Source: Stieleria magnilauensis
GTDB lineage: Bacteria > Planctomycetota > Planctomycetia > Pirellulales > Pirellulaceae
NCBI GenBank assembly: GCA_007753675.1
Contig: CP036432.1
Coordinates: 9,240,233-9,304,232, forward strand
Length of the DNA: 64,000 bases
Direction of reading: 5' to 3'
A program made the translations under genes and the position numbers. How positions within the stretch are numbered: the first letter of the stretch is position 1; the number at the start of each line of letters is the position of its first letter. Of the stretch, positions 1-8,972 are shown in pieces. The notes below the pieces were generated by a model. That model was not told the DNA's origin and did no database searches. It worked only from the letters and a program-made list of their open reading frames with translations.

Positions 1-61
1 GGTGCTGATCGACGGGCTACGCAATGGAGCCCCCAAGTGGCTGTTCGACCGACTGCGATGA
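1..61 (+). CDS. C-terminal fragment of an upstream gene (partial, unidentified)
   Basis: The second reading frame of the window is open from the first bases to a TGA at 59-61 and gives 19 residues, VLIDGLRNGAPKWLFDRLR. The mix of hydrophobic and basic residues looks like the end of a real protein, but nothing identifies the family. It would lie about 275 bp before the proposed ribF start with a palindromic repeat between them. This is a guess from composition only. Confidence 0.3.
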   Translation, partial: VLIDGLRNGAPKWLFDRLR

Positions 62-91
62 CGGTTTGATTCGGTCGTCGCCGGACCGCGG

Positions 92-203
92 TGCCCGGAC
101 GCTGGCGCGGGCCGGCTGATTACAAACGATCATCAGCCGTTTGGCGCGAGCCCACGGGCCCAACGATCACCAAGCCCGGACGCTGGCGCGAGCCGGCTGA
201 CGC
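92..203. repeat. Imperfect palindromic repeat, family R1 (one full and one half copy)
   Basis: A copy at about 92-165 has arms that start GCCCGGACGCTGGCGCG and return as GGCGCGAGCCCACGGGC around the loop ACAAACGATC. A second left arm follows at about 174-203. The same element occurs at 2363-2432 and, diverged, inside a gene at 16046-16106. The ribF frame stays open through this copy, so calling the farthest start would wrongly add repeat-encoded residues to RibF. Confidence 0.7.
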
Positions 204-336
204 GTCGCCGTCGGAATCCTGCGGGGGACCGTTCGGGCGAGATTTCCGCCCCCACTCCCCCGATCCTTGCCAATCGGCCAAACTACGCGTTTTGGCCCCC
301 GATTGCGGCCGCCCCCTCCCCGCCCATTCGCTTCTC

Positions 337-1281
337 GTGACCGAAATTGTTTCGATTCCCGATATCACCCTCTCCGCGGTCGATGCTGCGCTGCAAGGTG
401 GTGTCGTCAGCATCGGGAATTTCGACGGCGTGCACCTCGGCCACGCCAGCTTACTGGGGCAGACCCGGCAACTGGCCGATCGACTCGGCGGCCCCGCGAT
501 CGCCTGCCTGTTTGATCCCCATCCGATCGCGATCCTGCGTCCCGAATTAGCCCCCAAACGGTTGACTTCGGTCGAGGAACGCGCGCGTCGGATGACGAAA
601 CTCGGCATCGACTATCTGGTCGTTTGCCAGACCTCAACGGACCTGTTGAACCTCTCGCCCGAACGGTTCTTTGGCGCACTGGTCCGGGACAATTTGAAAT
701 GCCGCGGCGTGGTCGAAGGCGAAAACTTTTGTTTCGGAAAAGACCGCCGCGGCGACGTCGAGGTGCTGCGAACATTGTGTCACGATCAAGGCATCGAATT
801 CCGCGTCGCCGAGATGGAATCGGCCGACGGCGCGATGATCAGCAGCACACGGATCCGCGACCTGTTGGCCGAAGGGAACGTCCGCGAGGCGGCTGCGATG
901 ATGGACACGCCACATCTGCTCTGCGGCGTCGTCGCCCAGGGCGATCGGCGGGGCCGCACCCTCGGTTTCCCGACCGCCAACCTGGAACAGATCGACGTGG
1001 TCATCCCCGCCGGGGGCGTCTATGCCGGGTTTGCCTCGGTCGGAACCACCCGCCACCCGGCCGCAATCCACATCGGCGAAAGCCCGACGTTTCAATCGGG
1101 TGATCCGACGAAGGTGGAAGTCCACTTGATCGGTTTCAGCGGCGACCTCTACGGGCAAACCGTCTCCGTCGAGTTGATCGATCGTGTCCGAGGCGTCGTT
1201 CGTTTTGATTCCGTCGAAGCGATCGCCGACCAACTGCGAAAAGACATTCAATCCGCCCAGCAACTGCTGGCACTCCCCTAA
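337..1281 (+). CDS. ribF: Bifunctional riboflavin kinase / FAD synthetase RibF
   Basis: Phosphorylates riboflavin to FMN and adenylates FMN to FAD in the cytosol. The N-terminal nucleotidyltransferase half carries SIGNFDGVHLGH (HxGH class) and ISSTRIRDLL. The C-terminal riboflavin-kinase half carries RRGRTLGFPTAN, whose PTAN is the flavokinase signature. From a GTG at 337 the protein is 314 aa, the usual family length, and starts MTEIVSIPDI. The frame is open back to 91, but that stretch crosses an R1 palindrome and is rich in Pro and Arg, so I reject the longer start. The next gene begins 15 bp downstream on the same strand; ribF and a DHH phosphoesterase are also often neighbours in the infB-rbfA-truB region of other bacteria. 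Confidence 0.93.
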   Translation: MTEIVSIPDITLSAVDAALQGGVVSIGNFDGVHLGHASLLGQTRQLADRLGGPAIACLFDPHPIAILRPELAPKRLTSVEERARRMTKLGIDYLVVCQTSTDLLNLSPERFFGALVRDNLKCRGVVEGENFCFGKDRRGDVEVLRTLCHDQGIEFRVAEMESADGAMISSTRIRDLLAEGNVREAAAMMDTPHLLCGVVAQGDRRGRTLGFPTANLEQIDVVIPAGGVYAGFASVGTTRHPAAIHIGESPTFQSGDPTKVEVHLIGFSGDLYGQTVSVELIDRVRGVVRFDSVEAIADQLRKDIQSAQQLLALP

Positions 1282-1296
1282 CGCGACCGATCCCCG

Positions 1297-2286
1297 ATGA
1301 GCGTCAACTGGAAACGATTTGTCGACCAAATCAGCCACTACCAATCCTTTGTCCTGGTCAGCCACGTGCGGCCGGACTGCGACGCCCTGGGCAGCGAACT
1401 GGGCATGGCGCATGTCCTTCGCCAGATCGGCAAAGACGTCCGCATCATCAACGCCCACCGCGTCCCACCGTCGCTGCAATTCCTCGACCCCGCCGGCAAC
1501 ATCGAAATCCTCGGTGACGACGTCGAGCCCGAAGACATCTCGGCCGATTGCATCATGATCCTGGACACCAGCGCGTGGGTTCAACTGGGCGACATGGCCG
1601 ACGTCGTGCGAGCCGCGTCGTGCGACAAGATGGTGCTCGATCACCACGTCGGTGAAGACGACCTGGGCGCGACGATGTACAAGGATTACCAAGCCGAGGC
1701 GTGCGGAACCCTGGTCGTGCAAGCGGCCGATGCGTTGGGCGTCCCGATCACCCGTCAAATGGCCCAGCCACTGTTTGCCGCGATCGCCACCGACACCGGC
1801 TGGTTCCGTTTCGGTAGCGTGACCGCGGAAACCTATCGCGTCATCGCGCGGCTGGTGGACGCCGGTGTGGTCCCGGCCGAAGTCTACAGCGACCTGTACG
1901 AACGCGACACGCTGGCGCGACTGAAATTACGCGGCCTGATCCTCTCGCGAACCCAAAGCGAACTCGACGGCGCGCTGATGCACACCTACGTCGAAACCAG
2001 AGACTTTGAAGCGGTCGGGGCGTTGCCCAGTGATACCGAAGATTCGATCAATCTGACCCTGGCGGTTGCCAACACCAAGGCGGCGGTGATCTTCGTCGGC
2101 CAACGACGCGGCGGTTTCAAAATTTCGTTCCGCAGCCGCTGCGATCTTGCCGTCAACGAGATCGCCGAACAGTTCGGCGGCGGCGGGCACAAAGCGGCCG
2201 CCGGTGCGTTCCAAGAAGGCACGCTCAGCGACGTCCAAGCCCGAGTCCTGCCGGTGATGATCGAGGCACTCAAGGAAGTGCTTTAG
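1297..2286 (+). CDS. nrnA: DHH/DHHA1 phosphoesterase (NrnA-like oligoribonuclease/pAp phosphatase)
   Basis: A cytosolic metal-dependent phosphoesterase of 329 aa, probably degrading nanoRNA and/or 3'-phosphoadenosine 5'-phosphate. The DHH domain shows VSHVRPDCDALGSELG near residue 20 (metal ligands), LDTSAW near residue 90 and LDHHVGEDDLG (the DHH motif) near residue 115. The DHHA1 domain ends with FGGGGHKAAAGA near residue 305, which binds the substrate phosphate. Spacing to ribF is 15 bp, so the two are probably co-transcribed. The substrate (nanoRNA, pAp or c-di-AMP products) cannot be decided from sequence alone. Confidence 0.9.
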   Translation: MSVNWKRFVDQISHYQSFVLVSHVRPDCDALGSELGMAHVLRQIGKDVRIINAHRVPPSLQFLDPAGNIEILGDDVEPEDISADCIMILDTSAWVQLGDMADVVRAASCDKMVLDHHVGEDDLGATMYKDYQAEACGTLVVQAADALGVPITRQMAQPLFAAIATDTGWFRFGSVTAETYRVIARLVDAGVVPAEVYSDLYERDTLARLKLRGLILSRTQSELDGALMHTYVETRDFEAVGALPSDTEDSINLTLAVANTKAAVIFVGQRRGGFKISFRSRCDLAVNEIAEQFGGGGHKAAAGAFQEGTLSDVQARVLPVMIEALKEVL

Positions 2287-2362
2287 ACCGGATCTTGGGG
2301 TGCGCGGGCGCGACCCCAAGCTTTGATGTGGCACGCCGCTGGCGTGAAACCTCAACGGAAAA

Positions 2363-2432
2363 GGCCCGGACGCTTGCGCGAACCGGCTGATGTCAAACGA
2401 TCATCAGCCGTTTGGCGCAAGCCGACGGGCCT
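2363..2432. repeat. Imperfect palindromic repeat, family R1
   Basis: Arms of about 30 nt, with roughly 25 of 30 positions complementary, surround the loop TCAAACGAT. The left arm starts GGCCCGGACGCTTGCGCG and the right arm ends GGCGCAAGCCGACGGGCC. It is the best-conserved copy of the family also seen at 92-203 and 16046-16106. It lies 77 bp past the nrnA stop and could act as a hairpin in RNA, but no T-tract follows. Confidence 0.75.
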
Positions 2433-2437
2433 TACGA

Positions 2438-2511
2438 AGCGGCAGGGCGCGAGCCTTCCAGTTTTCCAGGGTGCTTTCGCGCTGACACAGGACGGCTCGC
2501 GCCGTTCCGCT
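2438..2511. repeat. Imperfect palindromic repeat, family R2
   Basis: Left arm at 2438-2459 (AGCGGCAGGGCGCGAGCC...) and right arm at 2490-2511 (...GGCTCGCGCCGTTCCGCT), matching at about 18 of 22 positions, with a loop of about 30 nt. It directly follows the R1 palindrome, so the convergent gap after nrnA holds two different palindromes in tandem. Related copies lie at 55479-55546 and 62834-62953. Confidence 0.75.
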
Positions 2512-2531
2512 AACAAATGTCAGACAAACGA

Positions 2532-4544
2532 CTACTCAGCCATCAAGAACCCGGTCATGGTCCAACCGCTGTCGGTCTTTTCCCAGAACGCTCCGGCACT
2601 GGTGAAGAATTCTTTGATCGTCTCGAACGGCGGCAGCTTGCCGGCTTGAATCGGATCCGGCTCGCCGTCTTCGTCGTTTTCGACGATCCGCCGGAGCAAA
2701 TTGGCGATCAGCGAATCGCTGTCCTTGAGTTGTCCTTTCCGCAGCAGTTCGTAGCGTGCCCGCAATGCGATGCTGGGGTGAACGACACTGTCGTAGGTGA
2801 CCTCGTTGCCCTGATTCAAATCGTCGATCGCTGCGACGATTGTCTTGGTACGCTCGGTCGCCGCCAAACGATCTCCCGTCTCTCCGACTCGAACGCGTTT
2901 GCCGAGCTTAACCAACAATTCCGAGTGGCTGGAAAACATTAGGTAGTCGGCATCGTCATCCTGCTGGCCTTCGACAACCGCGATCGCCCAGTGGTTGAGC
3001 AACGGCGAGGTGTCTTCTTCGTCGATGTTTTCGTCAAAGCCGAGTGCCGCCAATTGGGCGTCGATATCATCACTGTCGTTCTTGCCGCGTTCGACACGCC
3101 AGACGTCGAACTCGGGCACCTCCAATTTGATCGCGTCCGGTTCGACTTCCATCGCTTTCTGAACGACCTTGGCGACGACGTCCGCGTTCTTGATCCGTAG
3201 GGCGACCAACATCCGATCCGACTCTGGCCCGGCCGGCATCGTATTGTCGGTGATCAGAATCACCTCGTTTTCCAAGTTGGGCAAAAAGTCTCTCGCGATA
3301 TCGATCTGCGGGCCTTCGGGGTCATCGCGGATCCCTTCAATCATCGGCCGAAATAGATCTTCGCCCAACGCATCGTTGACCAACGATTCGGCCGCCCAAA
3401 ATGCGGACTCCAATTCCCAATTGAATCGAAAGAACGCGCCGGTGTCTTCGGTCGGCCAAGTTGGAATCGGCAGACGGATGGAATTCTTGGACTGCAACAT
3501 CCGAGCGGCTTTGGTCAATTTGCCGGGGGCCAACACGACGCCGCAGTGAAGCACGTCGAATCGCTTGCCGGCCACGACACCGACGCCACCGACCGCCTCG
3601 ATCACGCCAAAGCCCTGTCGCTCGAGCAGCTCGATCACATCCAGATCATCGCGGCGGTCATACTCGACGACCTCGCGCAAGATCCGTCCCATGGCAAACG
3701 GCTCGGCATACCACTGCCAACAGACCGTTGCTTGTTTCTCGTTTGCCGAATCGATCTCGGCGGTCGAATCGGCGAGCACTTGTTGGTAGGACGCTCGGCT
3801 GGAAAAGGCTTTGGCGGGCGATTTTCCGGCGGCGACGTCCATCACACCTTGAACCACGCTCTCGCGATCGGCCGCGATAAAGCGATCGTCATTCCAGGTC
3901 AGCGCGATCTCGACGATTTTCAGTTGCCCGGGTTTCGGCTTGGTGCGGTAGACCCGAATCGTTTCGTCGCCGTATTTGACATCGGTGCGAACCGCGCCAC
4001 CGGCTTTCAAGTCGGCGTCGATCTTTTCCGCTGCCTGGTCGGCTTCCACTTTCCGGTCGCGAATGTCCGCGATGACGCACAGTGCATACGGACGGCGTTT
4101 GTCATCGGTGAACGACAACCACGCCAGGGTGACTTCTCCCGACGCGATCTCGTACAGATCATCGGGTTTCAATCCGATCTTGCGGTTGAGCGAATCAAAG
4201 TACGACCGCGCGCGTTCCCGCTGGTCATCGAGAAACGGCTGCATTTCCTCGGAGGCAAACAGCAGCCCGATCTGCGTTCGTTCCCAGGCGTCGCAAAACG
4301 CCGGCAACTCGGGAATCCGGATGACCCCCGCAGTGGATTCGGGCAACAGATCAACCGCGGAGACATATTCGTCCGCTTTTGCCTGCCCCGGCTCCTGCCC
4401 CGGTTGGACTTCGACCTGGGGCGATTCGGCCTCCTGCTCAAGCTGCACCGGTTCCGCAGCACAAGCCAAAGGGGCCAGGGACAACAAGGCGACGCCACAC
4501 AGGACAGCCGCCGACGATCGGATCAAAGGAAGACCAACTCTCAT
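2532..4544 (-). CDS. Secreted protein of unknown function (DUF3352-like style)
   Basis: Not recognised as a named family. The chosen ATG at 4544 gives 670 aa starting MRVGLPLIRSSAAVLCG, a clear Sec signal peptide ending near LACAAEP. An upstream ATG at 4742 would add 66 residues and bury the signal, so I reject it. After the signal comes an acidic Gln/Pro/Glu linker with PGQEPGQA encoded by GGGGCAGG units. The mature part is mixed alpha/beta and opens with VDLLPESTAGVIRIPELPAF, the style of periplasmic DUF3352-like proteins that compare modelled and measured values, although that match is only an impression. It is transcribed divergently from purB. Confidence 0.7.
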   Translation of the reverse strand: MRVGLPLIRSSAAVLCGVALLSLAPLACAAEPVQLEQEAESPQVEVQPGQEPGQAKADEYVSAVDLLPESTAGVIRIPELPAFCDAWERTQIGLLFASEEMQPFLDDQRERARSYFDSLNRKIGLKPDDLYEIASGEVTLAWLSFTDDKRRPYALCVIADIRDRKVEADQAAEKIDADLKAGGAVRTDVKYGDETIRVYRTKPKPGQLKIVEIALTWNDDRFIAADRESVVQGVMDVAAGKSPAKAFSSRASYQQVLADSTAEIDSANEKQATVCWQWYAEPFAMGRILREVVEYDRRDDLDVIELLERQGFGVIEAVGGVGVVAGKRFDVLHCGVVLAPGKLTKAARMLQSKNSIRLPIPTWPTEDTGAFFRFNWELESAFWAAESLVNDALGEDLFRPMIEGIRDDPEGPQIDIARDFLPNLENEVILITDNTMPAGPESDRMLVALRIKNADVVAKVVQKAMEVEPDAIKLEVPEFDVWRVERGKNDSDDIDAQLAALGFDENIDEEDTSPLLNHWAIAVVEGQQDDDADYLMFSSHSELLVKLGKRVRVGETGDRLAATERTKTIVAAIDDLNQGNEVTYDSVVHPSIALRARYELLRKGQLKDSDSLIANLLRRIVENDEDGEPDPIQAGKLPPFETIKEFFTSAGAFWEKTDSGWTMTGFLMAE

Positions 4545-4816
4545 AAAATTATCTTTCGGCAAACGCTGACGTTGAGCTGCCACTATGTTGTGAAAAAATC
4601 CGCTGATTCGAAAAAACGCCGGGGCGGAGAATCGCTCAATAAGGCTCAAATGCATATTGGACTCAGCGGCTTGTGAATCTCGAGGGGGAGCGAGACCTAC
4701 TCGCAACGAGTGGCGTTCATCGATCGACGAATTGTCAGACATCGCAAGCCCAGTATGTTATCGCACTCGATTGAACCACGAAACGCCTTCGATTCCGACG
4801 TCCCAATACCATCGAA

Positions 4817-6265
4817 ATGACTTTATCCTCGTCTAATCCCGCCGAATCAACGTACCAAAACCCTCTGATCGAACGCTATTCGTCTCGAGAAATGGCGACG
4901 CTTTGGGGCCCCAATCGACGTTTCCAGACCTGGCGACGCCTCTGGATTGCCCTGGCAGAAAGCGAAAAAGAGCTCGGAATCGAAATTTCTGACACGCAAT
5001 TGGACCAACTCCGCGCGTTTGAGTCCAATCTAAATCTGGACGTGGCCCAAGAATACGAGCGGATTCGACGCCACGACGTGATGGCCCATGTCGAGGCCTA
5101 CGGGGACCAATGCCCCGACGCCAAGAAAATCATTCACCTGGGCGCCACCAGTTGTTTCATCACCGACAACGCTGACGTCATTTTGATCCGCGACGCGCTG
5201 CGATTGGTCGCCCGACGGCTGGCCGCCACCATCGACACGATGGCCACCTTCGCCGCCCAGCACCGTGCCCTGCCCTGCCTTGGCTTCACCCACCTGCAAC
5301 CCGCCCAACCGACGACCGTCGGCAAACGGTGCTGCCTGTGGACCTATGACCTGGTCCTGGACCTGCACGAAATCGAACACCGACTCGACACGCTCTGCGC
5401 CCGCAGCGCCAAGGGAACCACCGGGACCCAAGCCAGTTTCCTGCAATTGTTCGGGGGCGATCACGACAAGGTCCGCCAGCTGGAACGCCGCATTGCAGAG
5501 AAAATCGGATTCGAACGAACCTACGCCGTGACCGGGCAAACCTATCCGCGGAAAGTCGACGCGCAATTGCTGGACGCACTCAGCGGGATCGCCCAAAGCC
5601 TGCACAAGACCGCGACCGACATCCGGCTGTTAGCCAACCGCAAAGAAATCGAAGAACCGATCGAAAAACAACAGATCGGTTCGTCGGCGATGCCCTACAA
5701 ACGCAACCCGATGCGGAGCGAGCGGATTTGTGCCCTGACACGGTTTGTGATGAGCTTGCAAAGCAGTCCGGCGATGACGGCCGCCACGCAGTGGATGGAA
5801 CGCACGCTGGACGACAGCGCCAACCGCCGGCTGGTGATCCCCCAAGCCTTCCTGGCGATCGACGCCTCCTTGGTGCTGATGCAAAACATCGCCAGCGGAT
5901 TCGTCGTCTACCCCAAGACCATCGAGCACAATCTGGCGAAGGAATTGCCGTACATGGAAACGGAAAACATCATGATGCGCGCCGTCGAAGCGGGCGGAGA
6001 TCGCCAAGAGCTGCACGAACGGATTCGCGTCCACAGCCGCGAAGTCGCTCGATTGGTCAACGCCGAAGGCAAACCGAATGACATGATCGAACGGCTCAAG
6101 AACGACGACGCCTTCTCCGCCGTCTCGTTCGACACCGAAATCAACCCGCTCGATTTCGTCGGACGCGCCCCCGAACAAGTCGACGAGTTCATCGAACAAG
6201 AGATCGAACCGATCCGCCGCCGCTACGCCGATCAAGATTCATTGAGCGTCGAAGTCACCGTGTGA
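4817..6265 (+). CDS. purB: Adenylosuccinate lyase
   Basis: Catalyses two fumarate-releasing steps of purine synthesis: SAICAR to AICAR, and adenylosuccinate to AMP. The 482-aa length fits the family. The fumarase/aspartase superfamily signature [15 protein letters not shown] is present around residue 290, with the catalytic serine loop. The early segment [15 protein letters not shown] and the [11 protein letters not shown] motif (about residues 110-120) complete the conserved C1-C3 regions. The gene stands alone on the plus strand, divergent from a secreted protein and convergent with ppk1, with a 26-bp perfect hairpin downstream. Confidence 0.96.
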   Translation: MTLSSSNPAESTYQNPLIERYSSREMATLWGPNRRFQTWRRLWIALAESEKELGIEISDTQLDQLRAFESNLNLDVAQEYERIRRHDVMAHVEAYGDQCPDAKKIIHLGATSCFITDNADVILIRDALRLVARRLAATIDTMATFAAQHRALPCLGFTHLQPAQPTTVGKRCCLWTYDLVLDLHEIEHRLDTLCARSAKGTTGTQASFLQLFGGDHDKVRQLERRIAEKIGFERTYAVTGQTYPRKVDAQLLDALSGIAQSLHKTATDIRLLANRKEIEEPIEKQQIGSSAMPYKRNPMRSERICALTRFVMSLQSSPAMTAATQWMERTLDDSANRRLVIPQAFLAIDASLVLMQNIASGFVVYPKTIEHNLAKELPYMETENIMMRAVEAGGDRQELHERIRVHSREVARLVNAEGKPNDMIERLKNDDAFSAVSFDTEINPLDFVGRAPEQVDEFIEQEIEPIRRRYADQDSLSVEVTV

Positions 6266-6626
6266 GGCCGGGTCACCGACTTGTTCCGAGGCTCCGCCTG
6301 GACGGCGCAAAATCGGTCGCTGCGGAATGGGTCGCTGATGCCCAATTCACGTTGCTGCGCAACTCATACCGCGGCCGTTGCCCAAAGGGCATCCACAACA
6401 GAGCCTGGGGTCAGGGAACGAGCGCAGCGAAGTGACCGCCACCCCAGGAAAGAAAGCCCAAACCCTCTCCCCCCTTTCGATCGGCCGGCGGCAAAGCCGC
6501 CGGCCGATCGAAAGGGGGGAGGTTGTCGGTAGCAATTGGCATGCACAGCATGCCCTACCCAAGCCCGCCGGCGGAGCCGGCGTGGATGGCAAGCAGGATG
6601 CTTACCCCACTCTAGCTTCCCGCGCT
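6266..6626. other. Convergent intergenic gap between purB and ppk1, filled with repeats
   Basis: No credible gene in 361 bp. Besides the 26-bp hairpin at 6467-6521 it holds a GGCATGC...GCATGCC element at about 6537-6556 (also seen near 34250), the segment GGATGGCAAGCAGGATGC at 6583-6600 shared with the end of the ResB-CcsA gene near 55612, a CCGGCGGAGCCGG mini-palindrome and a tandem of CTCTAGCTTCCCGC units at 6610-6637 that contains the ppk1 stop codon. Confidence 0.7.
6467..6521. repeat. Perfect 26-bp inverted repeat with 3-nt loop (family R5, possible bidirectional terminator)
   Basis: The left arm at 6467-6492 and right arm at 6496-6521 are exactly complementary around the loop AAA, with core GATCGGCCGGCGGC / GCCGCCGGCCGATC. 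It sits about 200 bp after purB and 105 bp after ppk1, which converge here. The outer arm ends are C/G runs rather than A/T tracts, so a classical intrinsic terminator is uncertain. A REP-like element is equally possible. Confidence 0.85.
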
Positions 6627-8864
6627 CTAGCTTCCCGCACTGATCGGGCGGAACGTCGCGCGGCGACTCGATTCGGCTTTCTTCCATGTGTTGACCACAC
6701 GGTCGTACAACACCCGCTGGGAACGCAACGGAGGCTCATCACCTCGATCGGGCTGACGGTATTCGCCGTCGGGCATCATCTTCCAGCAATTGGTGTTGTC
6801 CTGGAAATAAGTCTCCAACACTTCCTTCAACCGATCACAGCACTTGCGATCCGCCACAGGCACCAACAGCTCGACACGGCGATCCAAGTTCCGTGTCATC
6901 CAATCCGCACTGCCGATCAATAGTTTCTCGTCGCCGTCCTGATGGAAACAGAAAATCCGCGCGTGCTCCAGGAACCGATCGATGATCGAAATCACTTCGA
7001 TTGAATCGCTCAAGTTCTTCACACCGGGCCGCAAACAACACTGTCCACGGACGTTCAAGCGAATCTTCACCCCCGCGCGACTGGCACGATAAAGCGTATC
7101 GATGACCTCCGGGTCCACCAACGCGTTGAGTTTGGCGGTGATTTGCCCGCGGCCGCCCTGCAGACTGCGCTGCGTTTCCTCTTCGATCAAATCCAGAAAG
7201 CGGCGTCGCATCGTGGTCGGTGCGGCGGCCAACTCTTCCAGCGCCCTGGGCTGGCTGGCACCGGTGATCGCATTAAAAAAGTTCGTCGCGTCGTGGCCCA
7301 ACACCTCGTCACACGTCAGCAATGAAATGTCACTGTACAGCTTCGCCGTGGCCTCGTTGTAATTGCCGGTGCCGAAGTGCATGTAGCGGACGATGCCTTG
7401 CGGTTCACGCCGAACGATGATGCACACCTTGGCATGCGTCTTGAGCCCGTGGATTCCATAAATGACCTGGACGCCGGCGCGTTCCATTTCCTTTGCCCAT
7501 TCGATGTTGCGCGCCTCATCGAAGCGGGCTTTCAATTCCACGATCGCGGTGACGTACTTGCCGCGTTCGGCGGCGCGTTCCAACGCCGCAACGACCGGGC
7601 TGTTTTTGCTGGTTCGATACAACACCTGTTTGATCGCCAACACATCCGGATCCGCCGCAGCCTCCTCGATCAACCGCACGACGGAGTCGAATCGATCGTA
7701 GGGATGGACCATCAACACATCGCCCGCCGCGATCGTCGTGAACATCGACTCTTCCGGATCGATCCGCGGATGTGGCTTGGCCGGCCAGACTTCATCGCGG
7801 AGGTGATCGAAACCCTCTTCCCCGTGCAGCGTGAACAGAAAGCTCAGATCGATCGGGCCGTCGATCGCGTACAGGTCTTCGGGGTGCAAGTGGTGAACCT
7901 TCTGCAAGAACTCGACCGCCTCCTCGCTGGCCGACGCTCCGTATTCCAGACGAACCGGTCTGGCGTAGCGCCGGTTCTCCAAGATCTCTTCCATCCCGCC
8001 CAGCAGATCGCTCGCGGCGTCTTCGCGAAACTCGATGTCGGCGTTGCGGGTCAGCCGAAAGGGGACACACTCGAGCACTTCGCGGCCCGGAAAAAATTCG
8101 TCGACAAAGTGTGCCGCCAAACTCTCCAACAAGACATACCCGTGCCGTTTGTCGCCCGAGATCGGCAACACGCGTTGCAGCGACCGCCCCATCGGAATCA
8201 ACGCGTATTCCGACGTTTCGGCAGAGCCCTCTGCTTCGCCCGACTCCGGACCGTCGCTCGCCTTGCCGAGCCGGGTGTCGGGATCCCGTTTCAGACGGAT
8301 GAACAGGTGCAACCCCAGGCCTTGCAGCAGCGGAAAGCTGTCCGAGGAAACCGCTTGGGGAGAAAGCACGGGAAAGACATCTCGCCAGAATCGGGCGGTC
8401 GCCGAGCCATGCTCGGCCTCGCTGGCTTGCGTCAAATCGATCTGCGCGATGCCGGCCGACTCCAATTTCGGCTGCACCTCCTGGCGAAGTAATTGGTACT
8501 GCCGTGAGACGATCTCATGCCCCTTTTTGGCGACTGCCTGCAGTTGCTCGACCGCCACCAAGCCTGCCGGATCCCGCTGCGTCGGGTTGCGTTGGTGCAA
8601 GATCTTGAGCCCGCCGACGCGGACCATCATGAATTCGTCCAGGTTGGAACTGGTGATGGCCAGAAACTTGGCGCGTTCGAGAATCGGCAAGCTGCCGTCG
8701 GCCGCCTGGGCCAGAACGCGTTGATTGAATGCCAGCCAGCTGAGTTCGCGGTTGAGAAAACGATCCTCCGGCAGCGGACGATCGATCAGTGCTTTGCGTG
8801 AGGCGGTTTTGGAACCCGGTTTTTTCTTCTTTTCGCTTTTCGCCACTCGTTTTCCCGTGTCCAT
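6627..8864 (-). CDS. ppk1: Polyphosphate kinase 1
   Basis: Reversibly makes inorganic polyphosphate from ATP. From the ATG at 8864 the protein is 745 aa with a Lys-rich N-terminus, then RFLNRELSWLAFNQRVL (PPK1 N-terminal domain) and TSSNLDEFMMVRVGG. The catalytic half has GLKTHAKVCIIVRR near residue 475, where the His is the phosphorylated residue of the HxK pair, then MHFGTGNYNE and a second phospholipase-D-like site at IGSADWMTRNLDRR near residue 650. A GTG at 8897 would add 11 residues. The gene stands alone with no adjacent ppx. Confidence 0.95.
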   Translation of the reverse strand: MDTGKRVAKSEKKKKPGSKTASRKALIDRPLPEDRFLNRELSWLAFNQRVLAQAADGSLPILERAKFLAITSSNLDEFMMVRVGGLKILHQRNPTQRDPAGLVAVEQLQAVAKKGHEIVSRQYQLLRQEVQPKLESAGIAQIDLTQASEAEHGSATARFWRDVFPVLSPQAVSSDSFPLLQGLGLHLFIRLKRDPDTRLGKASDGPESGEAEGSAETSEYALIPMGRSLQRVLPISGDKRHGYVLLESLAAHFVDEFFPGREVLECVPFRLTRNADIEFREDAASDLLGGMEEILENRRYARPVRLEYGASASEEAVEFLQKVHHLHPEDLYAIDGPIDLSFLFTLHGEEGFDHLRDEVWPAKPHPRIDPEESMFTTIAAGDVLMVHPYDRFDSVVRLIEEAAADPDVLAIKQVLYRTSKNSPVVAALERAAERGKYVTAIVELKARFDEARNIEWAKEMERAGVQVIYGIHGLKTHAKVCIIVRREPQGIVRYMHFGTGNYNEATAKLYSDISLLTCDEVLGHDATNFFNAITGASQPRALEELAAAPTTMRRRFLDLIEEETQRSLQGGRGQITAKLNALVDPEVIDTLYRASRAGVKIRLNVRGQCCLRPGVKNLSDSIEVISIIDRFLEHARIFCFHQDGDEKLLIGSADWMTRNLDRRVELLVPVADRKCCDRLKEVLETYFQDNTNCWKMMPDGEYRQPDRGDEPPLRSQRVLYDRVVNTWKKAESSRRATFRPISAGS

Positions 8865-8972
8865 GATTGCGTGATTCGTGCCCGGAACGTCCCTCACACA
8901 GAATACGCGATCCGCCGATCACCAGAAATCACCCGACGTAGAAATACGGGCTAGACGACACCCCGCCACCGA

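Noticed and set aside
91-336. N-terminal extension of RibF to position 91
   Set aside because: The stretch is encoded by R1 palindromic repeats and is Pro/Arg-rich; RibF proteins start right at the nucleotidyltransferase fold, matching the GTG at 337.
4545-4742. 66-residue N-terminal extension of the secreted protein at 2532-4544
   Set aside because: It would place a clear Sec signal peptide in the middle of the protein; the ATG at 4544 is directly before the signal.
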